DNA from: Littorina saxatilis
Taxonomy: Eukaryota > Mollusca > Gastropoda > Littorinimorpha > Littorinidae
DNA length: 64,000 nucleotides
Direction: 5' to 3'
Assembly: GCF_037325665.1 (NCBI RefSeq)
Contig: NC_090248.1
Location: forward strand, 13,811,252-13,875,251
In this document: positions 10,936-22,935 of the stretch, one piece after another
Layout: each line of letters starts with the position of its first letter
How positions within the stretch are numbered: position 1 is the first letter of the stretch
The notes under the pieces: model-generated
The model's input: only the letters and a program-made list of their open reading frames with translations
What the model was told of the DNA's origin: nothing
Databases searched by the model: none
Position numbers and translations under genes: made by a program

Positions 10936-11024
10936 GTAAATGATCTCGAAATTTGACACGATGACGATGACGATGATGGTGATGATGACGACGATAATGA
11001 CAATAACGATGAATATATGTACAG

Positions 11025-11132
11025 GTGCACGGCCGGGCCCAGCGGATCACGGTCGGGTGGACATTGACCCTCTGTCCAATATGTCGCGCCCTCCTGCCTA
11101 CAGCATGAGGGCTCCTTACAAACCCATGAAAC
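11025..11132 (+). CDS. SHIPPO/STPG-repeat protein exon (ODF3/CIMAP1-like)
   Basis: Acceptor gaatatatgtacag, 108 nt, donor ATGAAAC|GTGAGA, phase 1 in and out. It reads ARPGPADHGRVDIDPLS then NMSRPPAYSMRAPYKPMK, a full SHIPPO unit: a PGPA(Y/D)-type core followed by P-A-Y-S-M-R. Length and phase equal those of the minus-strand exon at 2,576. Its exit base C plus the CT entering at 16,783 makes a Pro codon, giving KPMKPGPNPGPAAY across the junction. The minus-strand exon at 1,698 would also join here in frame (G|GT). Confidence 0.75.
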
Positions 11133-11274
11133 GTGAGAAACGCTCGCTCTCATTCCCCCCCCCCCCCTCCACCTCCCCCCTCTTTATCTTTCTTTCTCTG
11201 CTTCTTCTGATTCTTTTTCTTTCTCAAGGATGTTGTTAGATTTTTTTGCTACTACAAATAATTTGTCAACATGG

Positions 11275-11430
11275 CCATGCAAGTTTCGGCAAGTTTCTGA
11301 AGTGTAAAGCAGTCCTTGGTCTCAACTTTCCCCCACCGTGAAAAAAATGCAGATCTTATGAATTGCAAAGTTGTCGGCGATTTGAAAGAAATGTCAGCGT
11401 GCTGTCGACGCTAAGGGTTATCCTAGGGCC
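11275..11430. repeat. Dispersed repeat, copy 2
   Basis: Same block order as 444-640, including 'agcagtccttggtctc' and 'caccgtgaaaaaaatg'. It lies in the first visible intron of the SHIPPO gene and is followed by (CT)n and poly-C at 11,436-11,471. Confidence 0.5.
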
Positions 11431-11535
11431 TGCTTTCTCTCTCTCTCTCTCTCTCCTCCCCCCCCCCCCCTCTCCCTTAAAGTCCTAGATTTTTCTTTTA
11501 TGTGACAAATTATTTGTTGCGAATTTACTCTACTT

Positions 11536-12430
<895 letters not shown>

Positions 12431-12782
12431 TTTGCCTCCGGTGTTGTTTTTAATTTTATTTTATACGTGTAGTATTTATTTCTTTTCTTCTTTTACTCTA
12501 CTGCTGTCTTTCTTTCTTAATTGCTTTCTTACCAGCCATCCCTTCCTGTTCTCACTCATTCCCTTTTTCTTTTTATTTTTTATATCTTTCTTTTTTGATG
12601 TTTCCCGTTCCTGTTTTGTAACATGGCTGCTTTTCTTCTTATTATTTTATTTTATTTTATTTTATCATTTCTTTTTGTTGGGTGTCTCTTTCGGTTTGTT
12701 TGCTTGATCATATCCTTTTTCTGTCCGTGTCTCTAAATTTCTTTGTTTGTGTCTAAGTTCTGTTGATGGCTCTTCGCCTGTG

Positions 12783-13095
12783 TTTACATTTAGTCAGGTT
12801 TTGACTTAATATTTTAACAAAGACTGGGAATTGAGACGAGGGTCGTGGTGTGTGTGTGTGTGTGCGTGTGCGCGCGCGCGTGCGTGCGTGCGTGCGTGCG
12901 TGCGTGTGAGTGTGTAGGCGTGCGTGCGTGCGTGTCCCCGAAAACTACCGGACCGATCTGCATGGAACTTAACAAATACTTCCAGACAATATCTCCAGAC
13001 ATGTTTTTTTCTCTTTTTTTCGATAAATGTCTTTGATGACGTCATATTTGGTTTTGAGTGAAAGTTGAGGTGGTGTAGGAAAATTGCATATCTTA
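12783..13095 (+). mobile_element. HINE-like element, copy 3, 3'-truncated
   Basis: Starts with a decayed 'acatttagtcaggttttgact' hairpin, then a GT/CG-rich microsatellite at 12,849-12,935 containing alternating CG and TGCG units. It stops after the 'gatgacgtcatat' block, immediately left of copy 4. Confidence 0.7.
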
Positions 13096-13953
13096 TTTTT
13101 TACATTTAGTCAAGTTTTGACTAAATGTTTTAACATAGAGAGGGAATCGAGACAAGGGTCATGGTGTATGTGTGTGTGTGTGTGTATATAGATCAGTTCC
13201 GAGAAAACTTCTGGACCGATCTTCATGAAACTTCACATGAGAGTTCCTGGGTATGATATCCTTAGACTGTTTTTTTCTTTTTTCCGGATAAATGTCTTCG
13301 ATGACGTCATATCCGGCATTTAGTGAAACTTGAGGCGGCACTGTCACGCCCTCATTTTCAAACCAAATTGGTTGAAATTTTGGTCACGTAATCTTCGACG
13401 AAGCCCGGACTTTGGTATTGCATTTCAGCGTGGAGGCTTAACAATTAGTTAATGAGTTTGCTCATTACAGTTGTCATTAAAATGAAATTGTCGCAAACAG
13501 ATTCAAAATTGATTGCATCGTATTCCTCATCAAATTCTGAATTTAAAAATATTACATATGTTATGTTTACTCTTAAAATGTGATCACAATTAACGAAAAT
13601 AGGTTAATTAGTGCTACGATTAAAATGTAAGAAATCGATCCAAAAGTGGTTTCATCTTATTCGTTATAATTTTCTGATTCCAAAAACATATAGATATAAT
13701 ATGATTTATTCAAAACAAGTTCAGAAAGTTAAAAAGAATACAGAAAAGCGCGCTTTCGACCTGCTTACCGCAGTACGCTATTGCGCTATTCTGCCTCGTC
13801 AATTTCACTTCGTGTTGCACGGGAAAACTGCCGCGGGGATTGACGAAGCTGTATTGTCTCGGTTAAAAAAAAATGCAGTGCGTTCAGTTTCATTCTGTGA
13901 TTTCAACAGCTTGACTAAATGTAGTAATTTCGCCTTAAGCGACTTGTTTGAAT
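13096..13953 (+). mobile_element. HINE-like element, copy 4
   Basis: Complete-looking copy: perfect left hairpin ACATTTAGTCAA-GTT-TTGACTAAATGT, short GT run, AT-rich body, right subterminal GCTTGACTAAATGT and 'cgccttaagcgacttgttt'. It abuts copy 3, apparently having landed in or beside it. Confidence 0.7.
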
Positions 13954-14221
13954 TTTGAGAAAAACAAGAACTTGAAAAGGGCTCAATTCAAGTCAGTTAT
14001 GCAACTCTACTTTAAAGCAAAAGAATTAGGCTGGTTTTTCATGTGACTTCTGCTCCCCTTTTATGTTATGTTACATGCCGCAAAACCGCCTAACAACGAA
14101 TAATGTACTGATTGATTGTGACGAAATTGTATGGTTTCCGCTGTCAAAAAGCATGAATGCAGGACTGGTCCGGGACTAAAGGGAAGTAACCTTCGGTAAA
14201 ACACCCGTGATCCAGAGTCAG

Positions 14222-14283
14222 ATTGATTGATTGTTGTTGCTTGTTGGGTCCAGCGGACCATATAGGCCAATTAGGACCCCACA
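14222..14283. repeat. Unknown repeat, left part (interrupted by a LINE)
   Basis: A (GATT)n/GTTGTT stretch then 'gggtccagcggaccatatagg...aggacccc' matches 34,390-34,447. The matching right part resumes at 14,986 after the LINE insertion. It is flanking DNA of a mobile repeat of unknown class. Confidence 0.7.
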
Positions 14284-14985
14284 GCTGAGGTCAACGCGCT
14301 CTCCCTTGCAGCAAGCTTCCTCAACTCAGTGGAAGAAACACCAAAGAACACTGTCTTCCTGACCGACTCAGTCTCTGCACTACAAGCCCTCGAATCCAGC
14401 AACACAGACCAGAGCTTGGAAGAGCTGAAGCACCAGATCAGCACCCTCGCCAGGAAGTCCACAGTCGTCCTTCAGTGGATACCAGCACACTGCGGAATCT
14501 CTGGTAACGAGAAGGCAGACGAGCTCGCCAAGAATGGCAGCAAGATGGAACAGCCAAACCACTGCCAGTCATATCGAGAGGCAAAGACCCTCATAAAACA
14601 CAGATGGAAAGAGAAATTTACCAACAAAACTTCTGGCTACAAGCCACAACAAGACCCCCTCCATCTCCTAAGCCGTGCTGAGCAGGCCATCATCTTCCGC
14701 CTCCGCACTGGACACTGCTGCCTCAAAGCACACCTAAGGAGGATAGGTGTAGCAGAGTCTGCCACATGTGACTGTGGAGAGGGAGATCAGACTCCAGAAC
14801 ATGTTCTCCAAGCATGTCCCCTCCTCGACCAACTGCGGATCCAGACATGGCCTGACCCAACAGATCTGAGGACCAAAATGTGGGGAGCACTGGAGGACCT
14901 GGAAAGAACGTCCATGTTCATGGCATCCTCCAGATTCCGAGTCTGACACAACCGTCGTACGAAGAAGAAGAAGAGGAGAAGAAGT
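14284..14985 (+). mobile_element. 5'-truncated LINE: RNase H domain and zinc knuckle of ORF2
   Basis: One open frame runs in from the left junction (AEVNALSLAASFLNSVEE) to a TGA at 14,944-14,946. RNase H signatures are present: the AEVxAL start, VFLTDSVSAL, and VLQWIPAHCGISGNEKADEL with its catalytic-type AHCG and NEKAD blocks. Downstream lies a CDCGEGDQTPEHVLQACP knuckle. This order (RNase H, then CxC...H...C) is the C-terminus of I/jockey-type LINE ORF2. A short 3' region ends in a (GAA)n tail. An 8-bp duplication ACCCCACA flanks it (14,276-14,283; 14,986-14,993). The frame is intact, implying a fairly recent insertion. Confidence 0.9.
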
Positions 14986-15200
14986 ACCCCACAAGTTTAA
15001 CATTACACATATTTGAATTAAACCAATTTCAATAAACAAAATCAGGAACGTCACCCGAAGGGAACACAAAAGCTAAATCGAAACCCTACGTGTCAAGGAT
15101 TTTTAAAATTCAAATCTTAAAATAAAGGCCAGACTCCCTTAAGAATCCAAGGAGAGCTGTAGAGCTGGCCTCTGTAAAAATATGTTTCAAACTAGAGGTG
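14986..15200. repeat. Unknown repeat, right part
   Basis: 'acaagtttaacattacacat' through 'aaggatttttaaaattcaaatctt' matches 34,448-34,575 closely. The outer limit of this repeat is not clear. Confidence 0.6.
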
Positions 15201-15214
15201 TCAAAATACTTCAC

Positions 15215-15550
15215 ATACCCCGCGGGTTAGGGGGAAGAATGTACCCGATGCTCCCCAGCATGTCGTAAGAGGCGACTAACGGATTCTGTTTCTCCTTTTA
15301 CCCTTGTTAAGTGTTTCTTGTATAGAATATAGTCAATGTTTGTAAAGATTTTAGTCAAGCAGTATGTAAGAAATGTTAAGTCCTTTGTACTGGAAACTTG
15401 CATTCTCCCAGTAAGGTAATATATTGTACTACGTTGCAAGCCCCTGGAGCAAATTTTTGATTAGTGCTTTTGTGAACAAGAAACAATTGACAAGTGGCTC
15501 TATCCCGCGATATAACCTTCGTTAAACACCAAATAAAGAAAGAAAGAAAG
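15215..15550 (+). mobile_element. SINE-like retroposon R, copy 1
   Basis: Starts ATACCCCGCGGGTTAGG, carries 'catgtcgtaagaggcgacta', and ends '...cgttaaacaccaaataaag' with an (AAAG)n tail. A 12-bp duplication AAAATACTTCAC lies at 15,203-15,214 and 15,551-15,562. No tRNA-type A/B boxes are recognisable, so the origin of its head is unknown. Other copies: 46,253, 56,031 and 57,543. Confidence 0.85.
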
Positions 15551-15776
15551 AAAATACTTCACTCGTAAATCATACAGATCAGTGCATTCGGTGAGAAAAT
15601 GGATCACAGTAAAACTATTATCACAGGTCCAGAGTCAGAGTTGTCCCGCTTTGGAGCAGTTTTGTGACAGTTTTGTTTCACTTCTTGCCTCTATATCGAC
15701 CGCACAAATTATCATCAGATAGTATCAACATTATTTGATTTCTAAGCCGCTAGCCTGTATAAATTGCGGAATCTGA

Positions 15777-16127
15777 CGCTTGGCGTGATAACAGAAACTG
15801 AAGTCAAATAACACCGAAACGCTTGGCGTGATAACAGAAACTGAAGTCAAATAACACCGAAACGCTTGGCGTGATAACAGAAACTGAAGTCAAATAACAC
15901 CGAAACGCTTGGCGTGATAACAGAAACTGAAGTCAAATAACACCGAAACGCTTGGCGTGATAACAGAAACTGAAGTCAAATAACACCGAAACGCTTGGCG
16001 TGATAACAGAAACTGAAGTCAAATAACACCGAAACGCTTGGCGTGATAACAGAAACTGAAGTCAAATAACACCGAAACGCTTGGCGTGATAACAGAAACT
16101 GAAGTCAAATAACACCGAAACGCTTGG
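15777..16127. repeat. 43-bp tandem repeat, 8 copies
   Basis: Eight nearly identical 43-bp units beginning CGCTTGGCGTGATAACAG plus a 7-base partial unit. The extreme homogeneity points to recent expansion. There are no spacers, so it is not a CRISPR-type array. Confidence 0.97.
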
Positions 16128-16239
16128 AATGTCGGGGCCCCCGAAAACAACATGACAAGCTGGAAATAAAGTACCCGGAAACATTTTACTTTTGTACAAA
16201 TTGTTTCCTGGGCTTTCAAAGGTCATTTTACATGTTATT

Positions 16240-16720
16240 GAATCACACTGTGTAAACTGGCCTTTAGTTGAAACACCTTATTATAATAGAAACCACGACA
16301 TGTTACAATTTTGGTAGACTTTTATTGTCCTTGGTGAGTTTCCTCACGGAGTTCCCTCCCCGCCCCCCTGCATGCGTTTTAGATCAGTGGTGTATTCGTG
16401 TTTCGAGAAGTGTGGATTAACATGTTGGGTCAACATCTCAGAGCTGGCCGTCCACTTGGACACATACCAGCCTGGGTGCGCTCTGTACACAGTGGACATT
16501 CCTTATGAATTGATTTCATGAAAACCTCTTGTGATAGTTTAAAGAATTAATCCATCAAAGCATTCCAGTTTACCACAGCCGACAGTCAGGGTGTTGATTT
16601 TGATGCGTGGCTTTAGGGGAAGGATATTGTCTTTTTTGGGGGTAAAAGCCTGGCAAGATCTTAGATGGAAAGCCGAACTGTTTCCACGAGAAGGAGTGTG
16701 CCTTTAGTTCAGATCATATC
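16240..16720 (+). repeat. Dispersed repeat D (intronic copy)
   Basis: Contains 'aaagcctggcaagatcttagatgg', 'aactgtttccacgagaaggag' and 'tgtgcctttag' blocks that recur at 44,820-44,885, 45,298-45,355, 47,660-47,710 and 49,600-49,700. An old interspersed family of unknown class, here inside a SHIPPO-gene intron. Confidence 0.55.
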
Positions 16721-16782
16721 AGCTTGTAGCTACTGTTTAGGATGCTACTGTTAGAGTGATATTAATGATGGTGTTTTGACAG

Positions 16783-16875
16783 CTGGCCCGAATCCCGGTC
16801 CGGCGGCGTACCAGACTGTCAACCAGGACAGTGGAAAGGGAATCACCCTCAAAGGACGCCACCCCATTCGCGCAA
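16783..16875 (+). CDS. SHIPPO/STPG-repeat protein exon
   Basis: Acceptor gtgttttgacag, 93 nt, phase 1 in; the likely donor is GCGCAA|GTTAGA, phase 1 out. It reads GPNPGPAAYQTVNQDSG then KGITLKGRHPIRA: a textbook PGPAAY core followed by ITLKGRH. Reading past the donor meets TAG at once, which supports splicing there. The exit A plus entering AA at 21,350 encodes Lys. The donor is weak (GTTAGA), so an alternative last exon ending at this TAG cannot be excluded. Confidence 0.72.
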
Positions 16876-16884
16876 GTTAGACTG

Positions 16885-16959
16885 CATGTCTGTCTGTCTG
16901 TCTTTCTGTGTCTGAATGCCTGTCTGTCTGTCTGTCGGTCTGATTTTCTGTCTGATTAA

Positions 16960-17004
<45 letters not shown>

Positions 17005-17023
17005 AGGCTGTCACACCGATCTT

Positions 17024-17065
<42 letters not shown>

Positions 17066-17086
17066 TGTGTGTGTGTGTGTGTGTAC
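16885..17086. repeat. (TGTC)n and (GT)n microsatellites
   Basis: TGTC/TCTG tetranucleotide run at 16,885-17,003 and a GT run at 17,027-17,086, directly behind the SHIPPO exon donor. Confidence 0.95.
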
Positions 17087-17529
17087 ACAAGTGCATCCTA
17101 AATGCCTGCGTGGTTGTGTACTATTATGTTTCGCAAGGGGACTACTTGCGCATGCCGATCCATATATGACTAAGTGCCAAAAGGTGCTCACAGAACAGAA
17201 GACGGCTTTTGTTTTACAATAAAAATGTTTCAAAAAACGTGAGTCTGCTGAAAATTGGTGTGTGTGTGGATGAATGTGCGAAGATATAGTGGACATAATT
17301 TCGTGTGTCTGACTTGAACGGTTTTGAAGTTATCCTTGTTTAAAGTCAAAAATAACGCCAAAACCGGCCATCTGAAAGCGGACATCGTGATACCTCGTGT
17401 TTTGAATATGCCACAGAAAAATAACAAGAAGCACAAATGCCTTGCATTTAGCTTGATTGAATGCCTGAAACATCGCTTAACAGACGAGACCAAACGTCCA
17501 ATCTAAATCTCGAGAGAAATTTTTTTTTC

Positions 17530-18170
17530 GATAACCGAATTTTAAGGTGTCGCACGCAAGATGTGTCGTCATCACGGCATACATTTTTCAATCGCAGATA
17601 TTTACTAAATTTCTTTTTCAAAAACTCTGGAATTGATGTCGACACGTCAAGCGATAACGGTGTATGAAACTGCTGTCTTTCAAGTAATCCAACAAAGACT
17701 GCAGAACTTTTGAACAGCATTTTTGAAAACGACCTGAAAATGTCATATCTTGCGTGCGACATAATGTTCGGTAATTAACGGTTATTTTCTTTTAAAAACA
17801 AAACTTACATGTACAAGGATCTACTTCATCTAGGGAACCATGTGACACATTCTGTGCTCAAAATTTGTCAAGAAATCACGAACCACGAATGTGCTACCAA
17901 GTGTTGAAATTATGTCGTCAACATCTTTTGAGATCTTGCGTGCGACACCATCTTGCGTTCAACATAAAATGTCACTACCTTATCGAGTTTAATGGGAACA
18001 CTAACTATTTGTTGTCTTAGTTTAATCTTCTTAATTATAAGCGTAATAAAACCGAACTTCCAAGATGAATTTTAATTGAGATTAGCGAAAGAGCGGGTAC
18101 GCAAGTCGACCTTAAAGCAACAAAATAAAAACACGAGCGTTTGTCGTGATGTCTTGCGTGCAACACATTC
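17530..18170. repeat. Inverted and direct copies of 'TCTTGCGTGCGACA'
   Basis: TGTCGCACGCAAGAT at about 17,545 pairs with its reverse complement at about 17,749. Further direct copies lie near 17,935, 17,950 (decayed) and 18,150 (decayed). Probably the ends of a small inverted-repeat element and its fragments. Confidence 0.5.
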
Positions 18171-18179
18171 TCAAAAAAA

Positions 18180-21100
18180 GAAAAAATTATTTTCTCAGAC
18201 TTTTTTAAGTTAAAACCTTGAAACTTCACATACATTTGGGGCTAAATCGCCCCCATGCATGGTAAAAGTCTTGTTGACCCTTGTCAAATTTCAAGGTCAC
18301 GGCTGGGTCACATGGAGATCAAAAAACGGAAGAAAAATATTTTTTCAGAGATTTTTGAAGTTGGAACCTTGAAACTTCAAACAACGCTTTTGCTTAATGA
18401 TCATTCGACAAGGAAACTTTCAGGTTGATCTTTGAGAAATTTGTAGGTCATAGCAAGGTCTCGTGTTGGTAAAAAAACCAATAACACGGAAATTAACCTT
18501 TTTCTCAGAATTATTCAAAGCAAGAACCCTGAAGTTCACACACTTTTGGGCTTAATAGCCTCCATGTTTCTCGCCAAATTTCAAGGTCACAGCGGGGTCA
18601 AGTTGAAGCACAAATAATGCGAAGTTATGAAATTATCAAACTTATTGTAAGCTAGAGAGTTGAAACTTCATCGATGACCTTTACACGTAACTACAGTATG
18701 GGTGATAATACTCAAATTACAAAGTCACAGCTATTGGGGTCGAGTGCAGGCCAGAAAGTTGATTCCTTTTAAGCTTCAAAACGTGGCTACGTTATAGTCA
18801 CTAGCTCGTATTTATATTTCTGAGGCTAGAACTTAAACACATGTGCATCTTTGTAGATCTAGAGCTTGAGCTCTTCCAAACATGACCCAAGTCTGGTTGA
18901 CCAAAGTCAAATTTCAGGGTCACAACAGGGTCAACTTGGGATCTTAAAATGGAAAATTATCAATGTTTTGAACATTTTTAAAACTAGAGTTTACACTTTA
19001 ACCATTTCTAGGGTTGGATGCCTCTTCTGACGTGACCAAAGTCTGGTTGACGTTTGTGAAATGTTAAGGTCACAACGGTGTGATGTTTGAATCAAAATAT
19101 GGAAAAATTATTAATTTCTTGAAGATTTTAAAAGCTAGACCATTGACATCTCATTCGCTTCTATAGGATTCGATGACCTTCAAACATGAACCAAGTTTGG
19201 TCGACCTAGGGGTATGGTTTGGGTAAAAAATGTAAAAATGTAACTTTATTAAACTTCTGTTCATACCAAAACCAAAGTCTAGTTGATCTGTTTCAAGTTT
19301 CAAGGTCACAGTGTGGTCAATATTTTGTAACAAAGCAAAAAATATTGTTTGAAAAGTGTATGGTGCTTACATCTTGGATACTTCCAACTGTTTTGAGGTT
19401 TGACTACTTCTGGACATCGAAGTCTTGTCTGGTTGATCCTGGTTATATTACTAGGTCACAACAGGTTTGAGTTCGGATCAACAATGATCAAATCGTCACT
19501 TTCTTTAATGTCAAGTGAGCTAGAACAACAGATAGTTTGGTTCTTATCTATATTCCGTATGGCAAAAAGTGAGTCGCATAAAGATTTTCTCTGTTTGTGT
19601 GACTCCAAATTGACCCCTCTGAAAGCTTCACGTATCATGAAAATTGGCATCACTTTTATCATAAACCAAACAGCATCAAACCTTTGGAGCCTGTGACGTT
19701 TCAGAGGTATTACTAGAAGGCATTAGTGAAAATGACACATTTATATTATGGACCTCAACGCAATCCCGCTGTGACCTTGACGTTTGACTTTATCAACCAG
19801 ACTTTCACCATGCGTGGAGAACATCATACACTATAAAACGCGTGGGAAGAATTTAACAATGTTTTTAATTTTTCAGATGGGACACTGCTGTGACCGTGAA
19901 ATTTGACAAACATTAACCAGGAGGTCACTTTTTTTGTAAAAGATTTTATCAAATCCTGAAAGTGTGTAAAATGTAATGGATCCAGCTTTAAAACATGCAA
20001 GACTATGACAATTGTCCAGGTTGGAAAGAAACTTTAATCTTGCTGTGGCCTTGAAATTTGAGGAGGTTTGATGTGACTTGCATTATACCTGGGGGTCATC
20101 AAACTTTGGTAGTGTGCCAAGTTTCAACGCCCTAGCTTCAAAAACATGCGAGATAACCTCAATGACACATTTATATTTTTGACCTCAACAAGACCCCGCT
20201 GTGACCTTGATGCTTGGCGTTTTCAACAAGACTTTATAAAGACTAGACAGTGTAGAGGACATCATACTCTAGAAATGTGTGTGTTTTCAAAGCCCGCGCT
20301 ATAAACGCATTGACGAAATGAAAATATTCCAAATTTTGAACCAAACCTGACCCCGCTATGACCTTGAAATTGACAAAGATTAACCAGGTCACTTTCTTTT
20401 TAAATGTCATCAACATTCTAAAAGTATGTAAAGTTGGCTAAAGTGTAATGTTTCTAGCTTTAAAACATGTAAGACAACGAACATTTTCCAATTTGGAAAG
20501 CAACTTTACACCTTACTGTGACCTTTGAATTTGATGAGGTTTAATGCGACCTGCGCCACACAAGGGGGTCATTAAACCTTGGAAGTGTGCCAAGTTTCAA
20601 AGCCCTAGCTTCAAAAACATGCGAGAAATTCTCAATGACAAATCTTTATGTTTGACCTCAACGCAACCCTGCTGTGACCTTGACCTTTTCAACCTAAACT
20701 GTAATCGCGTGTAGAGGTCATCATACACTAAAAATGTCTGTATTTTCAAAGTTTGTGCTATAAACGCGCTGAATAAATTGACACTATTCCAAATTTTGAA
20801 CCAGATGTGACCCCACTGTGACCTTGACATTTTAGAAAGATTAACCAGGTGGTCACTTTTGTTAAGATTTCATCAACATTCTGAAAGTATGTAAAGTATG
20901 TAAAGTCTAACTGATCTAGCTTTAAAACATGTAAGACGTACAACGACAATTGTCCAGTTTGGAAAGGAAATTTAACCTAGCTGTGACCTTGAAATTCAAT
21001 GTGGTTTAATGTGATCTGTACCATATCTGGGGGTCACCATACTTTGGTAGTGTGCCAAGTTTCAAAGCCCTAGCTTCAGAAACGTGCGAGATAACCTGAA
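18180..21100. repeat. Degenerate repeat array carrying TCAAGGTCA motifs in opposed orientation
   Basis: The left half has perfect TCAAGGTCA on plus at 18,291, 18,581 and 19,300. The right half has TGACCTTGA at 19,772, 20,202, 20,359, 20,675, 20,819 and 20,984, so the array reverses between about 19,330 and 19,760. The right half is a tandem of three units of about 465 bp, marked by 'gtgtgccaagtttcaa' (about 20,112, 20,587, 21,050) and 'ttaaccagg' (about 19,914, 20,379, 20,841). No coding sequence is seen. It fills most of a SHIPPO-gene intron. Confidence 0.75.
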
Positions 21101-21349
21101 TGCTACGTCTCAGTGCCATGTTGAATAATATAACGAACAAAATTCCCGTTATTTGTGAAATAATTTGAGTGCATTTGTCTTTTCTTTTCATAATTGGGTT
21201 CCAACATCTGTTGTCTTAGCAAAAATCACAATATCAGTCTTGTTTGTCAACTTTTATTTTTTAGCCCCTTTGTCCGCTTTTCGTGCGCACCTGTTGGCAC
21301 TTAGTCATATATATAAGTAGATTAATTATTCTTTGAACTCTGTCGACAG

Positions 21350-21486
21350 AACAATGCATCCCAGCGCCCAACGCCTACATACCCAAACAAGGCTGTACAC
21401 GCGCAGGAGCAGAATGTGGCCTGGGTCCCTCCCTGCGGAGTCGACACAGCCCGTGGGTGTACTCGGGCTTGAAGCGGATGCTCTAG
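21350..21486 (+). CDS. SHIPPO/STPG-repeat protein, terminal coding exon
   Basis: Acceptor ctgtcgacag, phase 1 entry, 44 codons then TAG at 21,484. It reads QCIPAPNAYIPKQGCTRAG, AECGLGPSLRSRHSPWVYSG, LKRML*. The PxPNAY core plus a final S-x-R-S-R-H-S segment parallels the C-terminus of ODF3-type proteins, which end in a (F/I)-G-I-K-H-S-like motif. With the exons at 11,025 and 16,783 it forms a continuous C-terminal part of about 110 residues. N-terminal exons are not found upstream on this strand. GC-rich third positions agree with real coding sequence. Confidence 0.72.
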
Positions 21487-22323
21487 GGCTTTGGGGTGCG
21501 GGCTGGGTTGGGTAAGGGGAAATAGGAAAGATAGAGGTTCGGCTTGGTCAGGTCAGGTAGGCTGTGGGACAGACTCGCTCGATACAGTGCAGCAGGACAC
21601 ATGTATGGTTCAGGTGAACTGACAGGGGACAGTGCAGAACAGAAAGAGTGCAGATTTACTTACCAAGGGAATGGCGAAATTCAGGGCAGGATTAACCTGT
21701 TAACGACAAGTGTGGTACTGATAACATCTACTTTTCGTGGGAGGAAAACACATATGAGTGTACTGTTAGCCAAGGAAGATAAGGGTGTTTATTTTTTTTA
21801 TTTTTTTTATGGATGTCAACAGTTTACCTCCGATAACACTGAACTTGTGAATAGTGCCGTGGCAAAAGTACAATCAGGACTTTGGGGTTGAGAGGGAGTG
21901 AAGGAATGTGGGGGGTTAAGCACAGCTAGTGTGTGTGTGTATCTTCACGTTCGCGTGTGCGTAAACTTCTGTGTCCGTCCGCGTGTATATTAATAGAAAC
22001 TTAAATCATGAAATACGACTGAAGTTTATTATTTTCTTTTTCCTAACTATTGAAATCGTATTTTCAAAGATCGAAATGGGAAGCGTCTTCGTAGAGTAAG
22101 AGAAAAACGAGTTCAGTTGTTTAATGGACTCCTTTGGACGTTAAACCTGAACATTTAAAACGGTACAGCGTGAAATGTGCTTTGAGTTGCGTGTTGTAAC
22201 AGAAACTGTGGGGTTTTAATTTAGTTCAACAAGTCGGTGCATGTTATTACTTCTTTAAATCTGTTACGGGCTTTATTTTACTAGCCTGTTTCTGCTTTCA
22301 TACAAAATAAAGTTGACATGACA

Positions 22324-22519
22324 AAATGATATTTTTGGGTGTGAAGAGAAGCGAGATTGTGGTGTATAGACGGTGCCAGAGCACAGGTCATATGCATAAC
22401 TAATGAGCGGAATGCCGTCTTCCCATTGGCCAGCCGGCCCAAGATCAGTCTCTCTGCCATTTCTGCATCTGCGGTAGCCAGTGCCAGACGTCCCAAACAA
22501 CTGTGCGAAAATTTTCAAC
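22324..22519 (+). repeat. Split direct repeat A1
   Basis: 196 bp identical by eye to A2 at 26,234-26,429; the left end of the DIRS/Ngaro-like element. Confidence 0.95.
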
Positions 22520-22935
22520 GTTTCAAGGATTTTGGAAAGAGAAGGTACACGTACTTTTACCTTTTTTTTTGTTTTGTTTTGTTGCTTGATTGTCGAGAGG
22601 GGCGATTGAGATCGAAACAGCGGTAATAGGCTCGAGTGGGGCCAATTAGTTGTCTGCAAGGAAAGTTTGGAGTTTGGGAAACTGGGAGACAGCGTGGCAC
22701 CGTAGGCAGAAACATGTGGTTTCACGTTTGCCGGGAGTGACACTCGAAGGAACGAGGGTGATAGCTAGGTAGACGGTGATGGTACAATTAGCTGACAGCC
22801 GTCAGTAAAAGTGTTCAGGGAGAAAAGAAGACAGTATCATCTTCTCCTGGCATTAAAATTGGTCCGAGCAGTGGCAACGCGAATCGCTCGGTCACGTGAC
22901 TAGTTTCTTTGTGAAGAAAGACGGCGGGAGCGAAA

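Noticed and set aside
15777-16127. CRISPR-like array
   Set aside because: Units are head-to-tail without unique spacers, and the DNA is animal nuclear sequence.
22273-22743. 156-codon minus-strand ORF and its twin at 26,102-26,440
   Set aside because: They run through the A repeats of the DIRS-like element in antisense; the duplication reflects the repeats, not a gene pair.
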